Source of the DNA: Cryptomeria japonica
Taxonomy: Eukaryota > Streptophyta > Pinopsida > Cupressales > Cupressaceae
NCBI RefSeq assembly: GCF_030272615.1
Contig: NC_081413.1
Span: 554,741,136 to 554,805,135, forward strand
Length of the DNA: 64,000 nt
Direction: 5' to 3'
Shown here piece after piece: positions 47,962-59,610 of the stretch. How positions within the stretch are numbered: position 1 is the first letter of the stretch; the number at the start of each line of letters is the position of its first letter. Made by a program: the position numbers and the translations under genes. The notes under the pieces are model-generated. The model did no database searches, had not been told where the DNA came from, and was given only the letters and a program-made list of their open reading frames with translations.

Positions 47962-47979
47962 TCCCCAGCAGAGTCACCA
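47962..47979 (-). other. Primer binding site of the giant-LTR element
   Basis: Minus strand tggtgactctgctgggga lies four bases from the LTR. It begins with TGG and differs from both the Met-type and the Tat-type sites in this window. Confidence 0.8.
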
Positions 47980-47983
47980 TTTT

Positions 47984-50900
47984 TGTTGTTCACCAAAACT
48001 AGTTAACCCAAGTACACCTGCAATTGATCTAAGAAATAGCCAATTTCAATCTATGAAAACTTCAGGGCTTGGACAACATAACAAGGATATGAATCCTCCT
48101 ACTCTTCAGGCTCTGCAAAACCTAGGCAGGTATACCTTTGATGCTTAAAATTAAACCCATTACACATAAGATGACATCAATAAAAGTAGAAAGATCTCAT
48201 AAAAGGCTCAAAACAAAGAGGGTACTATAGATGGGCTAGATCTACACTTACAACTTAACAAAGTTTTGAATCATGAGATGGATGGACACTACCATAGAAC
48301 AGAAAATGAAAGATATTCTGATTTTGGATTTTAAAATGATGTTCTGACAACCCTTCAATGTTACAAAAGACCAGTGCCTTATCCAGGCCACAGAGTCATG
48401 CATAAAACTCGAAGAGAAATCTCAGATGCAAGTTTCTTTCAACATTAAATTTTCATGTATCAATGCCTTACATTAATACAATTTTCTGCTTTATCATAAA
48501 ATCATGCTTACACATCCAATATACATATTCAACATCATTAATGTTGGGTTTCAGGATTTAAATTCTTCCTTGAAGAATACGCTAAAGAAAAACATTACAC
48601 TCTTAGAGAAGGCTAAAAGAGACAAATCCAAATTATCCTTGACAATATGAAATTGTATGAATCTGAATACGTTTTGGAGACAATTTCATGGAAAATCACA
48701 CATGCCTTGCATATGTGTAAACCTGCAAATTGAAGCAAGACTTACAACAAAGACAACACTAAAAACCTCAAAGAACACACTGTCATTTGCAAAAATAAAA
48801 AGATGGCATCACTAGAACCTGCAACTTCAGATTTCTTCCGTGGAGAAAATCCCTCCAAAACTGGAACCCTTAGAATTGAGAAGAAATGGGAATATGAAGG
48901 AGGGGGGAAAAGATCATAATGCATCAAAACATGTCAAGTGTCTTTTTTCTATAACTGCAAGAATATCTCCTTTTCTTCCCATGGAAACTTCTCTCAAAAT
49001 ATCTCATGTTTGTTGAAACTAACTAGATGACTAGATTCCTCATCCCGAGAGCTTTCTGGTGATATATAATACTTTGCATTTCGGGTAAAAAATACCCTCT
49101 GAGCGAAATAATCTTGAATGTGGAACCATTATTTAAATTTTTCAAATTTTCCACATAGTCAAGACTATGCAATTTAACTTTGATTTTTCGCCAATTTTGG
49201 ACTTGCGCCCTGCCATGTGGTAGCCTGTGATTCGCTCGTGAATCCACCTTTTGCCACCTTGGATGACACCTGATCTGTCAGCCACGTGTCTGCCATGTCA
49301 CCGCCACTGGACTGCCACTTGTCGGCCACATCAGCACCATCTCATCGAGACCTGCTACTCACCTGCCACCCAGACCTGCCAGCTCATCTTTCACTACTTC
49401 GCGATGGGTAACTAGCGAGCATCTTTGCTTCGCGAAACAACGCGCATCGTCGATCTTCTGGGAACTTGCTCACTCGTTAACTCATTCGCCAGCTAGCCTT
49501 CTCGGTTGCCTCGGGAATCATGCATGCACATGTGGGGTCCACTAGGCATCCAGCTGACACCTTTCATCAAAAGCCTTTAAGCTTTGACATTAGAGATGAG
49601 TGTGTTCTTACTTTTAAATATAAAAAATATCCACTCCGCAACAAATGTGGGATAATTGCTTAGCCTAGAATTGTGCATTTTTTGCAAGTTTTAATGGCAT
49701 TACAACTACCAATTCTTTTGTTTGAAAGTTTTAATGCCTTTCAACTTACCTGCCGCCTCTCCATACACCACGTAGAAGAGGAATATTTGGAATTCAAACC
49801 TGCCATCCATTGCTGAATTTAAAAAAATTAAAAAAAAAAGCCACGAACAACATTCTATTCTACATGCCACTGCAGGGGAAAATTGTTTGTTGGCAATTCA
49901 ATTGCTTGATGGCTTCACATGGAGGGAGGATGTCTGTCTGCAACTGCTCATTTCATATGCTTGAAAGTTTACAAAGCCCTTTCATCTCCACTTCTAATTC
50001 CATGCAGGGAGGAGCTGGGCTGGCATTTGCTAACAGTTTAATTGGCTTTCAATGCCACACTCCACCTCATGCACAACAAGACATTTGCTTTATACCAGCC
50101 ATCATTGCATTTGTAGAAAGATTTAATGCCTCCCAACTCCACGCTGCCTACAGGAAAGGAGCTGATTTCACCTGCCATTACAATTGTTTGGGGTTTTCAC
50201 TTGGCTTCACACCTTCAGATTACATTTGCTTGAAAATTGTTAAGCCTCTCCAAACACCACATTTTACTCCAGGAGGACGTTGCTTGGAAGTTAAAATTGC
50301 CCGTTGCATTTGTTTGAAGTTTTATTTTCTCTCCCCCAAGCCATCACGCAACACTCCAAAGGATTTGGCTTAATGCCTACCAATATGCATTTCAAATTTC
50401 CCCCTTTCTATAGTTGTTGTATATGTAACAAACTTGATGGACATATACATGAAGTACCAACATCTGTTTTCGCTGCTCGATGCAAAAACCAATGAGCCCC
50501 GCTGAACTCTTTTGGTAGCTACCATTTCACCTTCTGGTAACATTGCCTTTTTTAGCACTGTCGCTGAACAGTTATCCCAAACTCCACAAATCTCTACTTT
50601 TCAATGATATAAATGTCATTCCTTCATAGTTAAATCATATAAACATATGATTGCAAAATAACAATTTAAACTTTGCCTGAAAAGATGCATGAAGTGGCAA
50701 GTCAGGTCGGGCCCCAAAGTGGGTCCGGCTAATTTTTTTTTTTGTTTTCATGCAAATGACCATTTGAAATGCCTCAGGAACCTTAAACATGCCTCTAGAA
50801 TCAATCGACATAGTTTTCTGATCATTAAACGGAGTTTTGCAACTTTTAGGCGCATGCACCACATTTTCCCATTTAATCGCAAAGATGTAATTTTCAAACT

Positions 50901-52016
50901 AGTCAAAACATCTTTCTGGACTTCGTCAACTTACAGGTGTGTACTCTGATATACAAACATGAACTCTACCAAGTGGTTTCTCAAGTTGAATCCGGAGTGA
51001 AGAAATTTTAATGGTCAAAGATGACCAACTGACTTTGTCGGCATTGCGGACCTGATAAAGTCAATGTACAGAGAACTCATGATGCCTTTCTTAAAAATAT
51101 CAAACGATCTCCATAGACCCTCAAATATGAGGCATAGGTACCTTGAAGTATAGATCAAAACTTAGAATTCTTAGTTCGACTGGGAAGCTGATAGGGTACA
51201 AATAGTGCGCTCATGAAAATAGCCACTTGAACTGATGTAGCAATGAAAATACGAAACATTGGATAAGGTGGCTCAAGAAACCCTTTTGAAAACTGATCAA
51301 ATGGATTGGCAGGAGCTTGAAATTTGAAACATAGCTTTTCTTTTATATCAACAATATCCCAGAATAATCATTGACATGAAACTCACCGGGGCAACTTTTA
51401 CACGTACAAAGTAGAGCTCTAACTAGCAACTGAAACAGGGACTTGTGCAAACAGTAAAACTTCAAACGAATGAGCTTGCCAAATTGAGAAAATGGATTCG
51501 TAGGGACTTGAAATTTAGCATGTGGACTCACTTTTATACATACAATTCAATACATCTTGAATTTCACCATGAAAGTCAACCAATCAAAAGTTATAGGTGC
51601 TCAAAGTAGGCCACTTAATAAAATCTGCATTTGCACCTAAAATGCACTTTCAACTCACCCCTTGAAATGGGTACTTGATAAACTAAACCAAACTGAAAAT
51701 TGAGAGTTGCAGAACACTTCATATGTCAAATGAAAGGTGTAGGACACATTTCCCAAGCCTTACCCTTTGAAAATCAACTGGCTCCATTTTACCCTCTCTC
51801 TAACTAGGCCACCTAAATGAGATTAGGTCCCTTTTTGAAAATGAAATAGCCAAATTTTGAAATGGGCCTCTCAAATTACTCAAATTTAATGAGTCCCAAC
51901 AGTGGCTCTGACTGGGGATGGTTGATTGCAAGATCAACACAAGAATTCAGAATCTATGGTAGAGCAGACCACCCAAAAACGGATCACACTTCTCTTCTCA
52001 AAAACAAAGGGCTCCT
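47984..52016 (-). repeat. 5' LTR of the giant-LTR element (about 4,033 bp)
   Basis: Matches 41645-45662. On its right it meets a copia-type LTR fragment without a recognisable target duplication, which suggests a deletion or rearrangement. Confidence 0.88.
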
Positions 52017-52707
52017 ATTTTAAGGACATCATGTCTAGGGTTTTATTGGAATGAATGCATGTATGTTGAAGGACTAAAGTTGATGTAGAAGCATCGTGTG
52101 ATAGATATTGAACATGAAAAGGATAGAAGACTGAAGTAATGTTGCAATGCATTAACAAAGAGTTGTCAAGGATCTAATCAAGCATTTTGTGCTATTGTCT
52201 AGATCATTCACTTGTTGATTACTAATCTCTTCGATAAGTCTAAAACCCTTAATTAGGTAGGCCCAGTCAAGACTTTTGTAAATCCTCTAACAAGGTGGTT
52301 CACAGTTGTGAATCTAAAATCCTTTAACAGGGTAGTCTTTAACATGACTTATCTCCTAACAGTGATTTGGATTCCTAACAGGATCTATTCTGATGAAGAA
52401 CATTGTAAGGCCTTAACTGGTCTGACCTTAACTGGTCTGGTTACTATCCTGCAGATAGTTGACTTGTGAGTTTTACTCACCGTGGTTTTTCCCATTTGGG
52501 TTTCCATGTCAAAATATCCTGTGTTATGGTGATTGTGCTTCTGTGGGTGAATGCTCTATTTTCTATTTGGCTTGTTTGTGTTTTAACCAGTTTGTTGTTT
52601 AAACTACTATACCGGTCTATAGTAAAATTGCTTAAGAGTTTGTTTAAGTTTTTGGGCATACTAATTCAGCCCCCCCCCCTCTTAGTATTTATCAGATAGA
52701 ACCAACA
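52017..52707 (+). repeat. Copia-type LTR, 3' part
   Basis: Contains ccgtggtttttcccatttggg, a ccccccccctctta run and the end ACCAACA, as in the LTRs at 24.4-24.67 kb and 62.9-63.3 kb. Its start is not seen. It joins directly to Tat2 pol. Confidence 0.75.
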
Positions 52708-54627
52708 GAGGCAATTACCATTGGCACAATTGATCTACATCCAACAATCTCTCTATCAAAACATGAAGGGCAGAAATATTTGGAACCCTTCAAAAGATGG
52801 AAAATCAATTTTACCTAGTCATATGCAGACATTCCAGGGTTAGATCCAAAGCTTATAATACCTCACCCAAATATCAGTCTAGGAGAAGGCATCGATAATG
52901 GGACACAAGATGGATCAAGAAAAAGCATTCTATTCATCACACCACAAGGTCATACAATTGCAAAGGCGTACAAATTAAGCTTTCCATTCACCAACAACAC
53001 ATCAGGATATGAAGCTTTGGTTATAGGTATCAAAATGGCTATAGAATGGAACATTACACAACTTCAGGTCTTTGGAGACTCTCAAGTCATCATCAATCAA
53101 ATCAATGACTATTATCAAACAAAGGATGAAAAGCTAATGCCTTAAAAGCAGATGGTTGATGATGTCAAGAAATACTTTGTCAAAATAACTTTTTAGAAGA
53201 TTCCAAGGAATGACAACAAACAAATAGATGTCATGGCAACACTTGCTTCTCTCTTTCAGACACAAGAAAATCAAGAGCGTTACGAATTCCTAGTGGAAGA
53301 GTTGTTTTACCCTGCTCATAATTGTCCTGATTCCCAAACTATATGTCACCTTGTTGGGCATGATTCCTCCCGCTATGGCCAAAATTATACATACTTGAAA
53401 GATAACACCCTCCCTCTAGACTTATCAAAAAACCCAAAGAAAAATTTCATCTTTCAATCTGCCCATTATACTCTTGTCACGGATACCCTTTTTAAACAAG
53501 GTTTGGATGGTACTCTTTTAAGATGTCTCGAGCAAGAAGAATTTGAGAAGTCCTTAAATGAAGTCCATAATGACATTTGTGGCACTCATTCAAGTGTTCT
53601 TACCCTTTTGAAAAAACTCATATGCTTGGACTATTATTGGCCAACTATGGAAAGAGATTCTTTTCAGATAGAAAAAACATGCAAACAATGTCAAATCCAT
53701 GGAAATTTAATTCATGCACCAACACAAGAACTTCATGCTTTGGAAACATCTTGGCCTTTCTGCCAATGGGGTCTTGATCTAGTAGGAAAGATAAATCCTT
53801 CTTCATCCAATGGTCACAAATTCATCCTTGTAGCTACAGAATATTTCACAAAATAGATTGAGACAGTACCTCTCACAAATATCACAGGAAAACAAATTGT
53901 TGCATTTATCTTGAACTACAAAATCTATCGCTATGGAATACCCATGACCATTATCATTGATAATGGATGACCGTTCAAGAATAAGGATATCCAAGAACTA
54001 TGTGAGAAATTCAAGATCCAACACAACTTTTCCACACCCTACTATCCACAAGGGAATGGGCAAGCAGAAGCATCAAACAAAACTATTTTGAAAATCCTCA
54101 AAAAGACAATGCATGATGCTGACAGAGATTGGCATATTGAATTGAACCTTTCTCTATGGGCCTACTATACTAGTATCCACACACTAATAGGTTCCACACC
54201 TTTCTCTCTTGTTTATGGATCAGAAGTAATACTGCCAATAGAAGTAGAGATACCTTCTCTACGAGTTACATTAAAAGGTCTTATCCTAGATGAAGAACAA
54301 CGAGTATCGAGATTGCAGGAGTTAGAATTAATCCATGAATGAAGAAAAAATACCTTTGATCATTTAAAGATATATCAGTAAAGAATGTGCCAAAGTTATA
54401 ATCACAAGATCAAACCATGAGTCTTTCAAGTTGGGGAACTAGTACTAAAGGAAAATCCACGAAACTAGCTAGATCAAAAAAAGAAAGGAAAGTTTGAACC
54501 AAATTGGTTAGGTCCATTTGTGGTCACAATAGTATTTGGGTTAGGATCATATCAGCTATCAACATAGGATGAGGATCAGCTCGAGGAACCCATCAATAGC
54601 ATGCATCTGAAGAAGTTTTATGTCTGA
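52708..54627 (+). pseudogene. pol: Tat2 pol remnant: RT start fused to second RNase H and integrase
   Basis: The first ~180 bases match the beginning of Tat1 RT (SYADIPGLDPKLIIPH). Near 52,890 the frame jumps to the second RNase H (ILFITPQGHTIAKAYKLSFP, FGDSQVII), so the RT core, YVDD and first RNase H have been deleted. Integrase follows with the zinc part near 53.56-53.70 kb, WGLDLVGK, a IIIDNG segment, and GQAEASNK near 54.06 kb, ending INSMHLKKFYV at 54627. Stops fall near 52815, 53142, 53193, 53854, 53967, 54340 and later. It is clearly non-functional. Confidence 0.93.
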
Positions 54628-56305
54628 AAAAGTAGAAAAATCCAAAAACAGTGAAAAAGTAGAAAAATACAAAAAGAGTGAAAAACAATCAAAAAAACTC
54701 AAATATGAGAAAAAGTGTAATAAAAATAGATAGTGAAAACCTGGCAAACAGGTTCTATCTATCTGCTAGCTCTTCCATCTATTGGTTCATGCATCCTTCC
54801 GCTTGCATTCATTTTCCGTCAGCGTTGTTCATATCCATAATAAAGCCTTTGTACATACGCAAGCATCCCGGGTGGCTTCTCACCATGGTTGTGATCATTG
54901 GGTATATCATAATGATTTGTTTCTAGGCTTGGGGAAAACTCCTACACCTAGCTGGGGGCAAAATTATCGATCATTTTGAGCTTATTCAAACAGGTAGAAC
55001 AATAGACAGGCAACTCTTATCAAGCGAAAACTGAGACACATCCAATGTTGAACACGAGATCAAATTGTCAACCATTAAACTATCATATGTCAGTCTAAGA
55101 ACATCACACACTTTTTAATGAATGATATCTTTAGATAATGATTTTAGCATCATTGTTCAACTTTTCTATCTTGATTTTTGCTATCATGATTTCTGAGTAA
55201 CTCCATGCTGTCTCTGACTAGAGGAACAAGGAAGGAACACGATTTTTTTCTTGTTTGATGTCTGTAAATTAATCATTAATATTTGCAAATTTGTCTGAGG
55301 ACATGGTCATCAGAGTATCATTGAAGGCATTTCTGATTTATGTATTGAAATGGTTAATACTCCTTGTTTTATGCAAGCCACACTTAGGTCATCTTGGTTC
55401 AATTATACCTCGATGCTTGTGCTAACTTGCAATATCAAAATCTAGGAAAGTAGTGCTCAAGTCATCATGGTTTAATTATACCATTGATTTTTGCACTCAC
55501 TTCCCACATTTTAAAAAGCTTAATGATTGCAAAATGCAATAACCTAGTGACTGGTCTAGTCGTAGCTTTGCATTTCATTTGCATTTAGCTTGCATTTAGC
55601 TTGCATTTCATTCTTGCATGGGATCCCACATGCTCATTTTATCCAAGGTTACATCTATTGCAGGAATCATCAAGGTATCATCATAAGTGTATACACAATC
55701 AGAGTGATGAATCATCTCTCTCTGGATATTGTTGACCCAACACAAATTCTATGTTACCCCCTCAACCAAACCAACATCAGCATATCTGAATCTTCTTGCA
55801 ACTTGATATCAACAAATTGTAAGTTCTTTATCCAATCAACCTTATCAATTCTATTAATCAATCACATCTAATATATTCTATCATGTCTTATATGGGATGG
55901 ATCTTTCCTGGAACCAGACATTCTGATCAAGTCTTATACATGATATATCATTCCCGAAACCAGATGCTTTGATCATCTTGTCTTATACAGGAGGTGTCAC
56001 TCCTAAAACCATATTGAATCTCGATATCTAATCAATAAATCTTTATCAATAATCAAGAACCACATCATCGTGATCGTAGAACTTGCAATTTCATCAACCA
56101 CAGTTGCAGAAATTGAATCATATCTAATCGGGATATCAATTTCGCAAAAAATCACACATTCCAAAGGTCAATTATCTCAATTGATCTCCTGAGGGGGCAT
56201 CATTGTACCGCAATTTAGCAATCAATGGCTGGGGCATCCTATCGAACCAATATCATCATCAAAATGAGATTATTCTTTGAATCAATGCGTCATCACAACT
56301 CGCTT
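54628..56305 (+). other. Tat2 3' non-coding region
   Basis: No gene and no trace of the antisense PMD gene that Tat1 has here. It opens A-rich, as in Tat1, and contains gtctctgactagag near 55210, like the Tat1 repeat at 11.2 kb. Confidence 0.6.
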
Positions 56306-57457
56306 CAAAGAGGGGCAAAATGTATACACCTAAAAATGGTCTGAAGATAATTAATTAAATAAGCAATTATTTAATTAATCCTCCTTAATTTAATTGAATT
56401 AATTAGCAATTTGATCAAATTCTCCCTTTCATCTACTTATTAATAAATCTAAGGATTTATTTAATAGGTTCATTTCAATAGACCCCTTTGATTAATTAAT
56501 TCAAATTAATTAATCCTCCCTCCATTTCAATCAATTCTTCTAATCTCCTAATCAATTAAAACAAATCAATTTATGAGTTGTTTAAAATTAATTAGTATTT
56601 TCCTATTATTTGAATTTGTAAATTCAAATTATCCACATGCCTCCTAACTTCTAACCACTTAACTTAACCATCCCTCTAGCCTAACCCATTCCACCTAACC
56701 TTGGGTTTGCCTTACCCTATCCTATCTTGCACATCCTAACCTCCTATGGTGTGGATATTCTTCCCTTGAGACACATGGCACTTTGGCAACATGTATCCTC
56801 TCTTGGACACTTTCCCTCTTATGAGAAAGGATCCTTGACACTTGTCACCATAGAGATGACAAGTGTCCCTTTCTCCAACCTCTTTTCCCAACCTTCTCCA
56901 ATTTCACCCTTGAAATCTTCAGACTCAATCTTGACTGTTGATTCTTGCCACCTCACCCCTAGCCTTAGAAATCCTATAAATATACCCCATTTTGGAGCAC
57001 AAAGGATCCCATCTCATTATCAATTTAGGCATTATTACTATAGGCATATCATTTGAGCATTGTTGTTATTGGCAATTGCATTAGCTTAATTTGATCATTT
57101 TCTAGCATGATTGTTGAATCATGTAGCTTAATTAATCTCTTTTCTAGCTTAATTGCATCATCATCATAGCTTAATCATGCATATCATTATCTTAATTAGT
57201 CTCTTAGATACATCTAGCATAATCAATCTCATCTTTGCATATCATTATCATCTCAAATCCTCCATCTAGGTGTAGTCAAGTCACTGGGATTGTTTATCCA
57301 GATCTGAGAGAAAATCCACACTCGCATCTCTTAGGATGAGATAGGTTGCTTTTTCATGGTTCATCTTTCATTTACTTTTAATTTACTAACCATGCTTGTA
57401 ATGATCTATTGAGTGTTTTTGTTGCAGCTACAGGTATCACACTTCACAGGCACGTCA
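56306..57457 (+). repeat. Polypurine tract and 3' LTR of Tat2
   Basis: caaagaggggcaaaa (56306-56320) precedes the LTR, which starts TGTATACACC at 56321 and ends GGCACGTCA at 57457. TATA box ctataaata is at 56974-56982. Compared with the 5' LTR it has an extra ~16-bp piece near 56460. Confidence 0.95.
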
Positions 57458-57462
57458 ACATG

Positions 57463-57843
57463 AATAGCCTCCTTTGTGATAGTGTGAGACCTATCCAAGT
57501 ACATGTTCCCTCCATGGACACGACTAAGGATAATCCTAACATGTTCTTCCTCAATATCATCAAGAAAATAGACTGCATTGTGAAAAGCCTTTTCATAAAC
57601 CCTAATATATTCGAGTTTGATCTTCCCGCTCTTGTCGCATGGAGATTTAAATTGAGAATAGATTGTCAATGACCGTAGATCCTCAATTTTATAATTTATA
57701 TAACTTGTCAAATCTCCTTTAATCAGAACACCTTGTGGTACTTGAGATAAAGCATTATAAGACTCTATCTTATCCGTTCCCATTAACTCCATAGCTTCAA
57801 CAGTGATAAAAAGACTCTTAGTTGGTGTAGATGATGATGTCAT
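57463..57843 (-). pseudogene. ORF2 of element C, upstream part
   Basis: The ATG at 57843 opens a frame beginning MTSSSTPTKSLFI. It continues with SQVPQGVLIKGDLTSYINYK, which aligns with SLVPYNVLHNEDIRAYIHCD of B. The frame is open up to the Tat2 target duplication at 57458-57462 and resumes at 37345. Together the two parts make about 1,030 codons. The ATG fits because B has ATA at the same place with a similar Ser/Thr-rich start. Confidence 0.8.
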
Positions 57844-58334
57844 TCTAAATAATCTTGATTCGAGAGAGAGATTGACAAAAATACCTTGTTCCCTTCACGC
57901 TGGTAGGGTTCTGGTTGCCCTCTCATTTGCACACCTGATTCACCTCTCCTTAGCTTCAAATCTGATTCAACTTTCTAATCCGTAGCACAAATCCATTCTC
58001 AATCTACTAACAATGCTCTTTTCACTCTGCAAGTGCTAAAAAATGCTTCTTCGAATGCAAATAGGGTAAAAATGACTTAGTGAAACTTCCTTTTATTAAC
58101 TTACCCACTGCATTTATTACACTACCAATAGGGTAACAAACCCTAATTACCACTTAACACACTCGCTTATACCGATAGGTATACTAACCGGTTGGGAATC
58201 CTTAGAAAATCGATTAACAGAAATATCAAAATTCTTACATTACAACTCGAAATGCAAAATTTTCTTACCATACACACTTCAAGGGGTCTGGAAATAGATT
58301 TATCAATATGCTCCGCTTAAGCTTATTGAAAATC

Positions 58335-59548
58335 TTATTTTATCGATGTAACATTCTCCACACTAGGTGAAGGATTTGATTCTTCCGATGGCCTATCCTC
58401 ACTTTTATTCTTCCAAGTTCTATTCATATCCACTCTAGTTTCTTCAACATCAACCTTCTTCTTTCCTTTCCGATCTTCAGAGTGACTTACTAGTTGGTTC
58501 TTCTTAGTTCTCTATCCTTCTTCTGCAATTCATAGCCACATGTCCATTGTTATTGCAAATTGTACAAATTACATTGGTTACCTTCTCCATCTCATAGGGA
58601 CTAAACCGGTTGACATAGGGTTTTTTCTAGTTCATGTTTCTTCGGTTGTCATAAGTCCTTCTCCAGTCACTCATAGGTCTTGGATTCATGTGAGGTGTTG
58701 GATTGTTTGCTCCATATCTGCATTCAATTGATCTATGTCCATACATATTGCGCATGTAACAATGACCTTCAAATCTTCTATATACATATCTAGTATTTGA
58801 ATTATAGCATGTATTCTCATTAGATTTGCTTCTAGAAATATTATTAGTATGTCCAGGTTTGTGACAGTTAAAGCAAATAGGTTTGTAAGATTTGTTACTA
58901 GTAGGCTTCTTAGCCTTAGGAGCAGTTTTACCTTCATGCATGTTGCTCTTGGTACAAGAAGATTCTCCTTTCTCAGATGTATTTTATCCTTACCCAGATG
59001 TGTCACCTTTCATCCTCTGTGATTGGATCTATTCATCTAGCATAGAGGAGCTCTTGTTGAATTTATCAAGTTTCCCATTAGCCTCAATAAGCTCTTTGGT
59101 AAGATCTTTATTGTGCTTCATAAGAGTCTCTCTAAGAGACATTGCCATTTCAAGATTTGCATGTAATGCTTCTTTCTCTTCCTTCTCCTCATGCCAGTGT
59201 TCATGCAAAGCTGCATTCTCCTGCTTGATCTTAGATATCTCATGATCTTTATCTTTGCTCAGGTCTTTAGCTGCCCTCCTAGCTTCAAGTTCTTGACTCA
59301 TACGGATTGTAAGAGCTTCAATTTCCCTCCTTAGGGTTAAATTTTTCACCATTTAGTTTCTCCACTTCTTCAGCCAGTGCATCAATGTTGGCCTCATTTG
59401 AAGAGCTGTTGTCAAAGATCTCCAATAATTTCTCAGTCATTTCTCTCCTATTTTCTTGTGAAGCTTTGAATCTACCTCTCAGGGTTTCAAGCTCATCCCT
59501 AGTTTCATCAAGTACTCTAGCCATCTCTCTATAATTGAAATCCCCCAT
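58335..59548 (-). pseudogene. gag: Gag of element C
   Basis: From the ATG at 59548 the product is helical and Glu/Lys-rich (ETRDELETLRGRFKASQENR, then LTIRMSQELEARRAAKDLSK), like a long coiled coil. Zinc knuckles follow near 58.88 kb (CFNCHKPGHTNN, last Cys lost) and 58.75 kb (CYMRNMYGHRSIEC), and a Lys/Ser-rich tail ends near 58,335. The frame shifts near 59.33, 59.02 and 58.95 kb. No protease follows the tail, as in copy B. The first 27 codons upstream of 59548 overlap the primer site, so that ATG is preferred. Confidence 0.82.
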
Positions 59549-59596
59549 AATGGCTTTAGGGTTTCCTTCTAAGTGTTTAAGCCTTAAAGAAGTTAA

Positions 59597-59608
59597 TCTT
59601 TGATACAA
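59597..59608 (-). other. Decayed primer site of element C
   Basis: Minus strand ttgtatcaaag lies two bases from the LTR end, matching tggtatcagag with two changes. Confidence 0.65.
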
Positions 59609-59610
59609 GT

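Larger units (their letters stand above)
41645..52016 (-). mobile_element. Giant-LTR non-autonomous retrotransposon with one ORF
   Basis: Two direct repeats of about 4.02 kb enclose only 2.3 kb. A primer site on the minus strand next to the right-hand repeat sets the direction. The internal part has one intact ORF and no pol. This resembles large retrotransposon derivatives, except that these usually lack an ORF. Its outer right limit is less sure, as the end lacks a clear TG and no target duplication is visible. Confidence 0.82.
37351..57457 (+). mobile_element. Second Tat element (Tat2) with nested insertions
   Basis: LTRs of 1120 and 1137 bp bound it, and imperfect 5-bp direct repeats gcatg (37346-37350) and acatg (57458-57462) flank it. 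It lies inside ORF2 of element C. Inside it are a leader with minisatellites, a stub of gag, a 10.4-kb minus-strand element, a copia LTR fragment and a truncated pol that ends in integrase. Confidence 0.92.

Noticed and set aside
49810-50373. 187-codon plus-strand ORF in the giant LTR
   Set aside because: The matching part of the other LTR copy is broken, and the frame is antisense to the element; likely chance.
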